NCBI GenBank assembly: GCA_902790635.1
Contig: CADASN010000003.1
Coordinates: 1 to 64,000 of the forward strand
From: an uncultured Bacteroidia bacterium
GTDB taxonomy: Bacteria; Bacteroidota; Bacteroidia; Bacteroidales; UBA932
Direction: 5' to 3'
Length of the DNA stretch: 64,000 bases
Shown: piece by piece, positions 57,813 through 64,000 of the stretch
Layout: the number at the start of each line of letters is the position of its first letter
Numbering within the stretch: the first letter of the stretch is position 1
Made by a program: the position numbers and the translations under genes
Notes under the pieces: model-generated
What the model was told of the DNA's origin: nothing
What the model saw: only the letters and a program-made list of their open reading frames with translations
The model's database searches: none

Positions 57813-58820
57813 TTATTTTGCGTCCATCGCCTGGCAGGCGGTGATGGCGATCATCTTGTAGACGTCATCCACGGAGCAGCCGCGGCTCAGGTCGTTGACC
57901 GGACGGGCGATACCCTGGAGGATGGGGCCGATGGCATCGGCATTGCCGAGACGCTGCACCAGTTTGTAGGCGATGTTGCCGACCTCGAGGTTCGGGAATA
58001 CGAGGACATTGGCGTTGCCGGCGATCTCGGAGCCGGGGGCCTTCTTCTTGCCGACGGAAGGGACCAGGGCGGCATCCGCCTGGAGTTCACCGTCGATCTT
58101 GAGATCGGGTGCGAGCTCCTTCGCGAGCGCCAGCGCCTCGACCACCTTGTCCACGACCTCATGCTTGGCGGAACCCTTGGTGGAGAAGGAGAGCATCGCC
58201 ACGCGCGGATCCTCGAATCCGGCCACGCTCTTGGCGGTCTGTGCCGTGCAGACGGCAATCTGGGCCAGCTGGTTGGCGTCCGGAGCCGGAGTCACGGCCA
58301 CGTCGCCGATCACCAGTACGCCGTTCTCGCCGTACTGCGGGGTCTGGGTGATCATCAGCATGGCGCCGCTCACGCAGGTGATGCCGGGCGAGCACTTGAT
58401 GATCTGCAGGGCCGGACGGAGGGTCTCGCCGGTGGTGGAGAGGGCCCCGCTGATCTGGCCGTCGGCATCGCCGCTCTTGATGATGAGGCAGCCGAAGTAG
58501 AGGGGATCGAGGACCGTCTTGCGGGCCAGTTCGATGGTCATGCCCTTCTTCTGGCGGAGCTGGAAGAGCAGCTGGGCATACTCTTCGGTCTTCTCGCTGG
58601 TCTCGGGATCGACGATGGTTGCCTGGTCGATGTGCTTGAGACCGAGTTCGGCGGCATAGGCGAGGACTTTCTCGCGGTTGCCAATGAGGATGATGTCGGC
58701 GAGGCCGTCCGCCAGGGCGCGGTCGGCCGCCGTGATGGTGCGCTCCTCGAAGGATTCCGGGAGCACGATGCGCTGCCGGTTGGATTTGGCACGCGCTACG
58801 ATCTGATCTATCAGGGACAT
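57813..58820 (-). CDS. pta: Phosphate acetyltransferase
   Basis: A 335-residue enzyme that converts acetyl-CoA and phosphate to acetyl phosphate. The start at 58820 (MSLIDQIVARAKSNRQRIVL) was chosen because the frame beyond it overlaps ackA. Typical segments are PESFEERTITAADRALADGL, FGCLIIKSGDADGQISGALS and NVLVFPNLEVGNIAYKL. It is the short Pta form without N-terminal regulatory domains. It follows ackA by 16 bp and ends at a terminator. Confidence 0.94.
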   Translation of the reverse strand: MSLIDQIVARAKSNRQRIVLPESFEERTITAADRALADGLADIILIGNREKVLAYAAELGLKHIDQATIVDPETSEKTEEYAQLLFQLRQKKGMTIELARKTVLDPLYFGCLIIKSGDADGQISGALSTTGETLRPALQIIKCSPGITCVSGAMLMITQTPQYGENGVLVIGDVAVTPAPDANQLAQIAVCTAQTAKSVAGFEDPRVAMLSFSTKGSAKHEVVDKVVEALALAKELAPDLKIDGELQADAALVPSVGKKKAPGSEIAGNANVLVFPNLEVGNIAYKLVQRLGNADAIGPILQGIARPVNDLSRGCSVDDVYKMIAITACQAMDAK

Positions 58821-58836
58821 ATTGTGGGTATTAGCT

Positions 58837-60054
58837 TTAGTTTTCGAGTTCGGAGACAATGTGCATCGTGTCGCGGGCGATCACCAGCTCTTCGTTGGTC
58901 GGGATGAGGGCCACCTTGACCGTGGAGTCGGGGGCGGAGATGATGGTTTCGGTGCTGCGGGCGCTGTCATTGACGTCGGCGTCGATCTTGACGCCCATGT
59001 AGGAGAGGTTCTCGCAGACGCGGCGGCGCAGGCGGGGATTGTTCTCGCCGATGCCGGCGGTGAAGACGATCAGGTCCACGCCGTTCATCTCGGCGATGTA
59101 GGCACCCACGTTCTTGATGGTGTCGTAGGTGAGCTTCTTGAGGGCGATCTTGGCGCGGGCGTCGCCGGCCTTGGCGGCGGCATCCATGTCGCGGAGGTCG
59201 GAGCTCTTGCCGGACAGGCCGAGGAAACCGCTCTTCTTGTTCATCACCGTGGTCATCTCGTCTGGAGTGAGGTTCTCCTTCTTCATGATGTACGGGACGA
59301 TGTTGGCGTCGATATTGCCGCAGCGGGTACCCATGATCATACCCTCGAGCGGGGTGAAGCCCATCGAAGTGTCCACGACCTTGCCGTTCTGGATCGCTGT
59401 CACGGAGCTGCCGTTGCCGAGGTGGCAGGTGATGATCTTGGAATGCTCGAGATCCAGCCCGGCCAGCTTGGCGCCGCGCTGGGAGACGAACTGGTGGGAG
59501 GTGCCGTGGGCGCCGTAGCGGCGGACGCGGTACTTCTCATAATATTCGTACGGCAGGGCATACATATAGGCATACGGCTCCATCGTCTGGTGGAAGGCCG
59601 TGTCGAAGGTCACGACCTGCGGAACTTCCGGAAGGACGTGGGAAATGGCATCGATGCCGAGCAGGTGGGCGGGGTTGTGCAGCGGGGCGAAGTCACAGCA
59701 GATGCGGATCTTCTTGAGCACGTCTTCATCGACCAGGGTGCTCCCGGAGAAGAAATCCGCACCCTGCACGATGCGGTGGCCGACCGCCTCGATGTCGTCG
59801 AAGCTGGAAAGCACGCCGTGCTCCGGATCGACGAGCGCGTCGAGCACGAGCTTCATGCCGACCTTGTGGTCGGGGATGGGCTGGGTCACCGTGAAGGGCT
59901 CCTTGCCGGTCGGTTTGTGGGTGAGGCAGCCGTCGGGCAGTCCGATCTTCTCGACCAGGCCCTTGGCCAGCAGGTCATAGACGTCGTCGTTCTTCATGTC
60001 GAGCAACTGGTACTTCACAGAAGAACTTCCGCAATTGATAACAAGGATGATCAT
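58837..60054 (-). CDS. ackA: Acetate kinase
   Basis: A 405-residue ASKHA-fold kinase that makes ATP and acetate from acetyl phosphate. It begins MIILVINCGSSSVKYQLLDM and contains VTFDTAFHQTMEPYAYMYAL, ITCHLGNGSSVTAIQNGKVV and VFTAGIGENNPRLRRRV. The start at 60054 replaces a nine-codon longer frame. A TAAATTTG promoter box lies at 60087-60094. Confidence 0.95.
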   Translation of the reverse strand: MIILVINCGSSSVKYQLLDMKNDDVYDLLAKGLVEKIGLPDGCLTHKPTGKEPFTVTQPIPDHKVGMKLVLDALVDPEHGVLSSFDDIEAVGHRIVQGADFFSGSTLVDEDVLKKIRICCDFAPLHNPAHLLGIDAISHVLPEVPQVVTFDTAFHQTMEPYAYMYALPYEYYEKYRVRRYGAHGTSHQFVSQRGAKLAGLDLEHSKIITCHLGNGSSVTAIQNGKVVDTSMGFTPLEGMIMGTRCGNIDANIVPYIMKKENLTPDEMTTVMNKKSGFLGLSGKSSDLRDMDAAAKAGDARAKIALKKLTYDTIKNVGAYIAEMNGVDLIVFTAGIGENNPRLRRRVCENLSYMGVKIDADVNDSARSTETIISAPDSTVKVALIPTNEELVIARDTMHIVSELEN

Positions 60055-60086
60055 ATTTTGTACTTGGTTATGAATTCTCAATCATG

Positions 60087-60094
60087 CAAATTTA
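60087..60094 (-). promoter_or_regulatory. -7 promoter box for ackA-pta
   Basis: TAAATTTG on the minus strand, 32 bp before the ackA start at 60054. Confidence 0.55.
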
Positions 60095-60130
60095 AGAAAT
60101 AATGCGTATTTTGGCAAAAATTCGATTGAA

Positions 60131-61189
60131 ATGGTCGTGCGGAAAGATATCGTGGCGATTTCAATCCCTTTTTCAGCAGGAGTGGTGACGGCGGCCCTGT
60201 GGCCGCCCGGGAGCGATGCGCTTTGGTTCGTCGCCGGAGGTGCCTGCCTCGGTGCGACGGCCCTGCTGTGCCTGGCCTGCCGTCCCGGCGGGCAGGTTCC
60301 GGCGCTGGCCGGACTCTTTTTCCTGCTGGGCCTGTCCTGCTCGGCCAACGCCGCGCTCGCTTTTGCGCCTCCGGGGCAGGCGGCCCTGGCCCGGAAAGCC
60401 CTTTCCGCCCTGACGGGCGCCATCGACGGCGCCTCCTTTCCCCACGAGAGCACGACCGCACTGCTCAAGGCGCTGCTCGCCGGGGAGCGGGAAGGGTTGG
60501 ACCGCGGGACGGTCGCTGCTTTCCGTGCCGCCGGCGCTTCCCACCTGCTTGCCCTGTCGGGCCTGCACCTGGGCATCCTCTACGGAATCCTGCAGAAGGG
60601 CCTGTCGGTGCTGGGCCGGAGTCCGGCCGCCCTGCTGCTACGCAGCGCCGCCGGGATTGGCGCGTCTGCATGCTACCTGGCGATGACGGGCGCGCCGCCC
60701 TCGCTGGTTCGCGCCTTCCTGTTCATCTGCCTGTATGAGGCGTCCCGGCTGTTCCCTGGGCGGAAGCGCCGTCCGATCAATATCTTCTGCGCGGCACTGA
60801 CCATCCAGCTGGCCGTCTCGCCCGGCGTCGTCCGCAGCCTCGGGTTCCAGCTCTCCTACCTCGCCATGCTGGGCATCTTGCTGGTATTCCCGTGGCTGGA
60901 CGGCTGGTATCCCCGGGGGCTGCGGGTAGATCCGGTGCGGCGGATCTGGAGCGCCGTCGCCCTCACCCTCTCCTGCCAGGTTTTCACGGCTCCGCTCGTC
61001 TGGGTGCATTTCCGCCAATTCCCCCGTTACTTCCTGCTGACCAACCTCGGCGCCCTGCCGCTGACGGAGGCTTTCGTGGTGTGCTCCCTGCCCGCGCTGC
61101 TTCCGGGCTGCCCGGCGGGCATAAAAAACCTGGCCGACATGCTCGGCCAGGTCTTGATTTCCTTTCTGACGACGGTGGCTGCCCTCTAG
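60131..61189 (+). CDS. comEC: ComEC/Rec2 family protein, channel domain only
   Basis: A 352-residue inner-membrane protein with several helices. The ComEC core motif HLLALSGLHLGILYGIL is present (about residues 140-156), with ALLAGEREGLDRGTVAAFRA before it. Both the N-terminal OB-fold and the C-terminal metallo-beta-lactamase domain of full-length ComEC are missing. It would move single-stranded DNA across the inner membrane. Its last codons overlap the stop of the FISUMP gene on the other strand and contain that gene's terminator. Confidence 0.85.
   Translation: MVVRKDIVAISIPFSAGVVTAALWPPGSDALWFVAGGACLGATALLCLACRPGGQVPALAGLFFLLGLSCSANAALAFAPPGQAALARKALSALTGAIDGASFPHESTTALLKALLAGEREGLDRGTVAAFRAAGASHLLALSGLHLGILYGILQKGLSVLGRSPAALLLRSAAGIGASACYLAMTGAPPSLVRAFLFICLYEASRLFPGRKRRPINIFCAALTIQLAVSPGVVRSLGFQLSYLAMLGILLVFPWLDGWYPRGLRVDPVRRIWSAVALTLSCQVFTAPLVWVHFRQFPRYFLLTNLGALPLTEAFVVCSLPALLPGCPAGIKNLADMLGQVLISFLTTVAAL
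61123..61152 (-). terminator. Terminator of the FISUMP gene, inside comEC codons
   Basis: acctggccga (61128-61137) and tcggccaggt (61143-61152) form a perfect 10-bp stem around catgc, followed on the minus strand by TTTTTTATGCC. It lies beyond the stop at 61186 and is translated on the plus strand as part of comEC (NLADMLGQV). Confidence 0.88.
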
Positions 61190-62196
61190 TCGATGATGCA
61201 GCGCACGGAGGCGGCGAATTCCGTCTTGGACATCTTGCCGCGATAGACGATATCCTTGTTGTGGAAAATGTAGCGGCACACGCCCAGTCCGTCCTCCTCG
61301 TCAGCCGTCCAGAAGGCGGCATAGGTATAGAGGCCGTCGAAGTAGTACTCGCCCTCGCCGAGGGTGGCGTAGCCCACGGGCATCACGGAGAGCCGGAACT
61401 CGTCCGTGATGGGCACCTCGCGCCAGTACTCCCACATCTTGGTCCCGTTGAAATAGAGATCCGCCATCACCCGGCCGGCGAGGCCGGGGAGGTCCTTGCC
61501 GGGCTGGGCGCCCGTCATCATGGAAGTCCACTCCGCATCGGAGGGCAGATGCCAGCCCTCCGGGCAGGCGGTCTGCGCTTCCTCCCAGGTGTAGAAACGG
61601 CCGAAGACGTCCGTCATCGCATCGCACAGGTGGAAGGGCTTGCCGGCCCCCGTCCACGCCAGGTTCTGGCGCATCCAGACCGCACCTCCCACGGTGGTCC
61701 AGTAATAGGAACGTCCGTCCCGGGGATCCACGGCGGGCAGCATGGAATCTTTCGTATCGAAATTGGAAATGGAAGCACCGCTGCCCACACCGGGGCGCAC
61801 GATGGTGAAAGGAGCCTTGGCGGTGGTCCCGTAATAGGGAGAGTCAGCCGGCGTAAAAGCCTCGAATGACAAGGTCTGGCTCGCCGTCTTGTTGGCGGCC
61901 GTAAACGTATAGTGGTGCTTCTTGATCACGCCGTCGGCAGTGACCAGCGTATCGGGGACGCCGGTATCCGGATCGACGAAACGATATCCGATCGTCCCGT
62001 GGTCCGAACGGGTGACCGTCATCATCGTATCGACCATGAAGGTCTTGGTATAGCCCGGTTCGACATACTCGGGAAGCGACAGGCGGAGACTCCCGTCCAG
62101 GGCCTCCGAACTCTCATCTTCTTCCTTTTTGCAGCCGGTCGTCAGCGCGAAGCCAAGCAACAGGGCCGCCGGGACCAACCATCTGTACATCTTCAT
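61186..62196 (-). CDS. FISUMP-domain lipoprotein
   Basis: A 336-residue lipoprotein (signal ends LTTGC, Cys at about 20). After a beta-rich N-terminal half comes the Fibrobacter succinogenes major-paralogue domain: PAVDPRDGRSYYWTTVGGAV, WMRQNLAWTG, DVFGRFYTWEEAQTACPEGW and HLPSDAEWTSMM. Function is unknown; these are surface proteins. The start at 62196 gives the signal; the frame extends eight codons further. It ends at the comEC stop, convergent. Confidence 0.85.
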   Translation of the reverse strand: MKMYRWLVPAALLLGFALTTGCKKEEDESSEALDGSLRLSLPEYVEPGYTKTFMVDTMMTVTRSDHGTIGYRFVDPDTGVPDTLVTADGVIKKHHYTFTAANKTASQTLSFEAFTPADSPYYGTTAKAPFTIVRPGVGSGASISNFDTKDSMLPAVDPRDGRSYYWTTVGGAVWMRQNLAWTGAGKPFHLCDAMTDVFGRFYTWEEAQTACPEGWHLPSDAEWTSMMTGAQPGKDLPGLAGRVMADLYFNGTKMWEYWREVPITDEFRLSVMPVGYATLGEGEYYFDGLYTYAAFWTADEEDGLGVCRYIFHNKDIVYRGKMSKTEFAASVRCIID

Positions 62197-62248
62197 ACTT
62201 TCTGCTGTTACAATTTGCAAATATGCGCAATTTTGCGCGAAAAACCGC

Positions 62249-62256
62249 TAACTTTG
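62249..62256 (+). promoter_or_regulatory. -7 promoter box for apbE
   Basis: TAACTTTG on the plus strand, 21 bp before the ATG at 62278. Confidence 0.55.
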
Positions 62257-62277
62257 TGCAAATACTTTGCCGAACTC

Positions 62278-63228
62278 ATGTACCGCAAACTTTTTTTCCC
62301 GTTTCTGCTCTCCCTCTGCTTCCTGGCCGGATGCCGCCAGGGGAGCTATGCCGTTTTCACCGGCTACGCCCAGGGGGGCACCTATACCGTCAAGGCTGAC
62401 CTGAAGGGGATCAGTACCCCCGCGGAGACCATCGGAGCCACCATCGACTCCCTGCTCACCGGCATCGACTTCAGCCTGTCGGGATACAACAAGAACTCCC
62501 TGCTGACCCGCTACAATGCCGGCGAGGCCATCGAGCCGGACCGCTATTTCCGCGAGGTCCGCGAGCTTTCGGAGCGCTACAAGGCCGAGACCGGCGGTGC
62601 CTTTGACGTCACCGCTGCTCCGCTGTTCGACATCTGGGGTTTCGGCTTCACTTCCGACAGCCTGCCGGATCCCGACCGCGTCGCCGCCGCCCTGGCCGCC
62701 TGCAAAGAAGAAAAAGTCCTGAATTTCAATGCAATCGCCCAGGGATACACCTGTGATGTGGTCGCCGGATACCTCCATTCGCTGGGCGTCACCAATATGC
62801 TGGTGGACATCGGGGAGATCTTCTGCGAAGGGGTCAACCCTTCCGGCAAGGGCTGGACCATCGGGGTGGATAATCCCACGGATGACAACGACACGCCCGG
62901 CCGGGACATCCGGGGCATCTGGCAGTCCGACGGCGGCGCCTACGGCATCGTCACGTCCGGAAACTACCGGAAATTCTATATCAAGGACGGCAAGAAATAC
63001 GCGCACACCATCGACCCCCGGACCGGCTATCCGGTCACGCACGGCCTGCTGAGCGCGACCATCGTCGCCCCGACGGGGGCGGAGGCCGACGCCCTGGCGA
63101 CCGCCTGCATGGTCATCGGCCCGGATCCGGCGCGTGCCCTGATCGAGTCCCGGCCGGACATCGAGGGCTATCTCATCATGGATGACGGGACCTGGATGTC
63201 CGAAGGCTTCGCGGCGCGGGCGCGTTAA
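62278..63228 (+). CDS. apbE: FAD:protein FMN transferase
   Basis: A 316-residue lipoprotein (signal ends FLAGC, Cys at about 18). It attaches FMN to target Thr residues, for example in Rnf or Nqr. Typical segments are GGAFDVTAAPLFDIWGFGF, FNAIAQGYTCDVVAGYLHSL, NMLVDIGEIFCEGVNPSG and HTIDPRTGYPVTHGLLSATI. The target proteins are not in this window. The start at 62278 was chosen for the signal; the frame upstream reads through antisense of the FISUMP gene. Confidence 0.92.
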   Translation: MYRKLFFPFLLSLCFLAGCRQGSYAVFTGYAQGGTYTVKADLKGISTPAETIGATIDSLLTGIDFSLSGYNKNSLLTRYNAGEAIEPDRYFREVRELSERYKAETGGAFDVTAAPLFDIWGFGFTSDSLPDPDRVAAALAACKEEKVLNFNAIAQGYTCDVVAGYLHSLGVTNMLVDIGEIFCEGVNPSGKGWTIGVDNPTDDNDTPGRDIRGIWQSDGGAYGIVTSGNYRKFYIKDGKKYAHTIDPRTGYPVTHGLLSATIVAPTGAEADALATACMVIGPDPARALIESRPDIEGYLIMDDGTWMSEGFAARAR

Positions 63229-63250
63229 TGGGATTTCCCGCGAAAATCAT

Positions 63251-63258
63251 TATCTTTG
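63251..63258 (+). promoter_or_regulatory. -7 promoter box for the DUF4290 gene
   Basis: TATCTTTG on the plus strand, 24 bp before the ATG at 63283. Confidence 0.6.
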
Positions 63259-63282
63259 CCATTCATCATTCTTTTGAAGACT

Positions 63283-63957
63283 ATGGATCGAAACGAAATC
63301 TCCCATACCCTGGATTACAACACCGCCCGCGAACGGCTTGCGATGCCCGAATACGGCCGCAACGTCCTCAAGATGGTCGAGCAGCTGAAAGAGATTCCCG
63401 ACAAGGCCAAGCGCACCGAACAGGCCCGCGCCGTGGTCAAGGTGATGGAGCTGCTCAACCCGCAGGTGCATACCCAGGACAACTTCGAGCAGAAGCTCTG
63501 GGACCATCTCTATATGATTGCCGGCTATGACCTGGACGTGGATTCTCCCTATCCCTGCCCGGTCGCCGAGGAGTTTGCCACGAACCCCGTCCCCATCCCG
63601 ATGAAGGGGACCCGGATCAAGGCCTTCCACTACGGACGCAACATCGAGAGCATCATCAACCTGCTCTGTGAGCAGCCGGACGGTGAAGTCAAGACCGAGA
63701 TGATCCGTGCGCTGGCCATCTACATGCGCCAGCAGTACCTGATCTGGAACAAGGACAGCGTCGCGGACGAGACCATCTTCGCCGACATCGAGAAGCTTTC
63801 CGACTACAGGCTCCGGATCCCCGAGGGGATCAGCCTCAGCAAGATCGCGGGCGACGCCAACTTCTCGCGTCCCGGCATGGGCATCAACGTCGGCCAGCCG
63901 GGCGGCCAGCGGAATCGCTCCAAAAAGAACTACAAGCGTCCCTTCAAGAAAAAATGA
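63283..63957 (+). CDS. DUF4290 family protein
   Basis: A 224-residue cytoplasmic protein of a Bacteroidetes-specific family. Typical features are LDYNTARERLAMPEYGRNVL near the start, a predominantly helical body and a basic, Asn/Arg-rich C-terminus (QRNRSKKNYKRPFKKK). The function is unknown. The start at 63283 replaces a frame that begins nine codons earlier. Its stop overlaps the next ATG by 4 bp. Confidence 0.9.
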   Translation: MDRNEISHTLDYNTARERLAMPEYGRNVLKMVEQLKEIPDKAKRTEQARAVVKVMELLNPQVHTQDNFEQKLWDHLYMIAGYDLDVDSPYPCPVAEEFATNPVPIPMKGTRIKAFHYGRNIESIINLLCEQPDGEVKTEMIRALAIYMRQQYLIWNKDSVADETIFADIEKLSDYRLRIPEGISLSKIAGDANFSRPGMGINVGQPGGQRNRSKKNYKRPFKKK

Positions 63958-64000
63958 GAATCTGGAAATCCTGGGATGAAGAAGAGCGGGCCTCGGCGGT
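63954..64000 (+). CDS. Start of an unidentified gene, cut by the window edge
   Basis: Only 15 codons are visible, reading MRIWKSWDEEERASA. The ATG overlaps the DUF4290 stop (ATGA), which shows translational coupling. In many Bacteroidetes murA follows DUF4290, but these residues do not look like the usual MurA start, so no name is given. Confidence 0.6.
   Translation, partial: MRIWKSWDEEERASA

Overview
The window looks like the chromosome of a high-GC (about 60%) member of the Bacteroidales. The evidence is TAnnTTTG-type promoter boxes, a proteolipid/TonB envelope biology (ExbB/ExbD set, TonB-like protein, several large TonB-dependent-type beta-barrels), GLPGLI, DUF4290, DUF4252-like and FISUMP families, and short overlapping operons. 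A Rikenellaceae/Cryptobacteroides-like affiliation is possible but cannot be fixed from this window. No rRNA, tRNA, CRISPR array, IS element or prophage was recognised; most of the window is ordinary chromosome.

Layout. 1-698 has no gene and carries three diverged hairpin repeats plus a separate long inverted repeat. 699-5909 (all minus) holds a TonB-like protein, uridine kinase, AsnRS and an exbB-4TM-exbD-exbD transport-motor operon. 6004-12805 (minus) holds two groups: dprA-tatD-ansA and SRPBCC-rsmF-TPR, with queA between them flanked by long hairpins. 12859-26093 holds a NUDIX protein, a lipoprotein, an M13 peptidase with a LolC/E-like permease, a GLPGLI/outer-membrane receptor operon with a small secreted peptide, a YczE-like membrane protein, a MltF-like transglycosylase and a large putative porin.

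26195-41110 is the accessory, surface-oriented part. It has a first ECF sigma/membrane-anchored regulator/DUF4252-like cassette, then the amgK-murU peptidoglycan salvage pair. A second cassette follows on the minus strand, where sigma, regulator, DUF4252-like protein and a TonB-dependent barrel are chained by 4-bp overlaps and followed by a GH105 enzyme and a large GH106-like enzyme. Next come an MscS channel and a second large glycoside hydrolase. 41238-53400 is housekeeping: rsmG-rpmH, clpP, alr, a C1 aminopeptidase, addB-addA and a LolA-like protein. Its most unusual member is a protein kinase-AAA+ ATPase fusion encoded 12 bp upstream of clpP.

53438-64000 holds a MltD-like transglycosylase, a structured intergenic stretch with a candidate 46-residue protein, a third sigma cassette that drives two paralogous outer-membrane proteins, ackA-pta, a minimal ComEC protein convergent with a FISUMP lipoprotein, apbE, DUF4290 and the first codons of one more gene.

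Functional themes: envelope energisation and TonB-dependent uptake; pectin/rhamnogalacturonan-type glycan degradation without a SusCD pair; peptidoglycan turnover and recycling (MltF-like, MltD-like, AmgK, MurU, Alr); DNA uptake/recombination (DprA, minimal ComEC, AddAB); acetate fermentation (Pta-AckA). The strongest candidate for something undescribed is the kinase-AAA+/ClpP pairing. The three sigma cassettes and the hairpin repeats at the left end are secondary.
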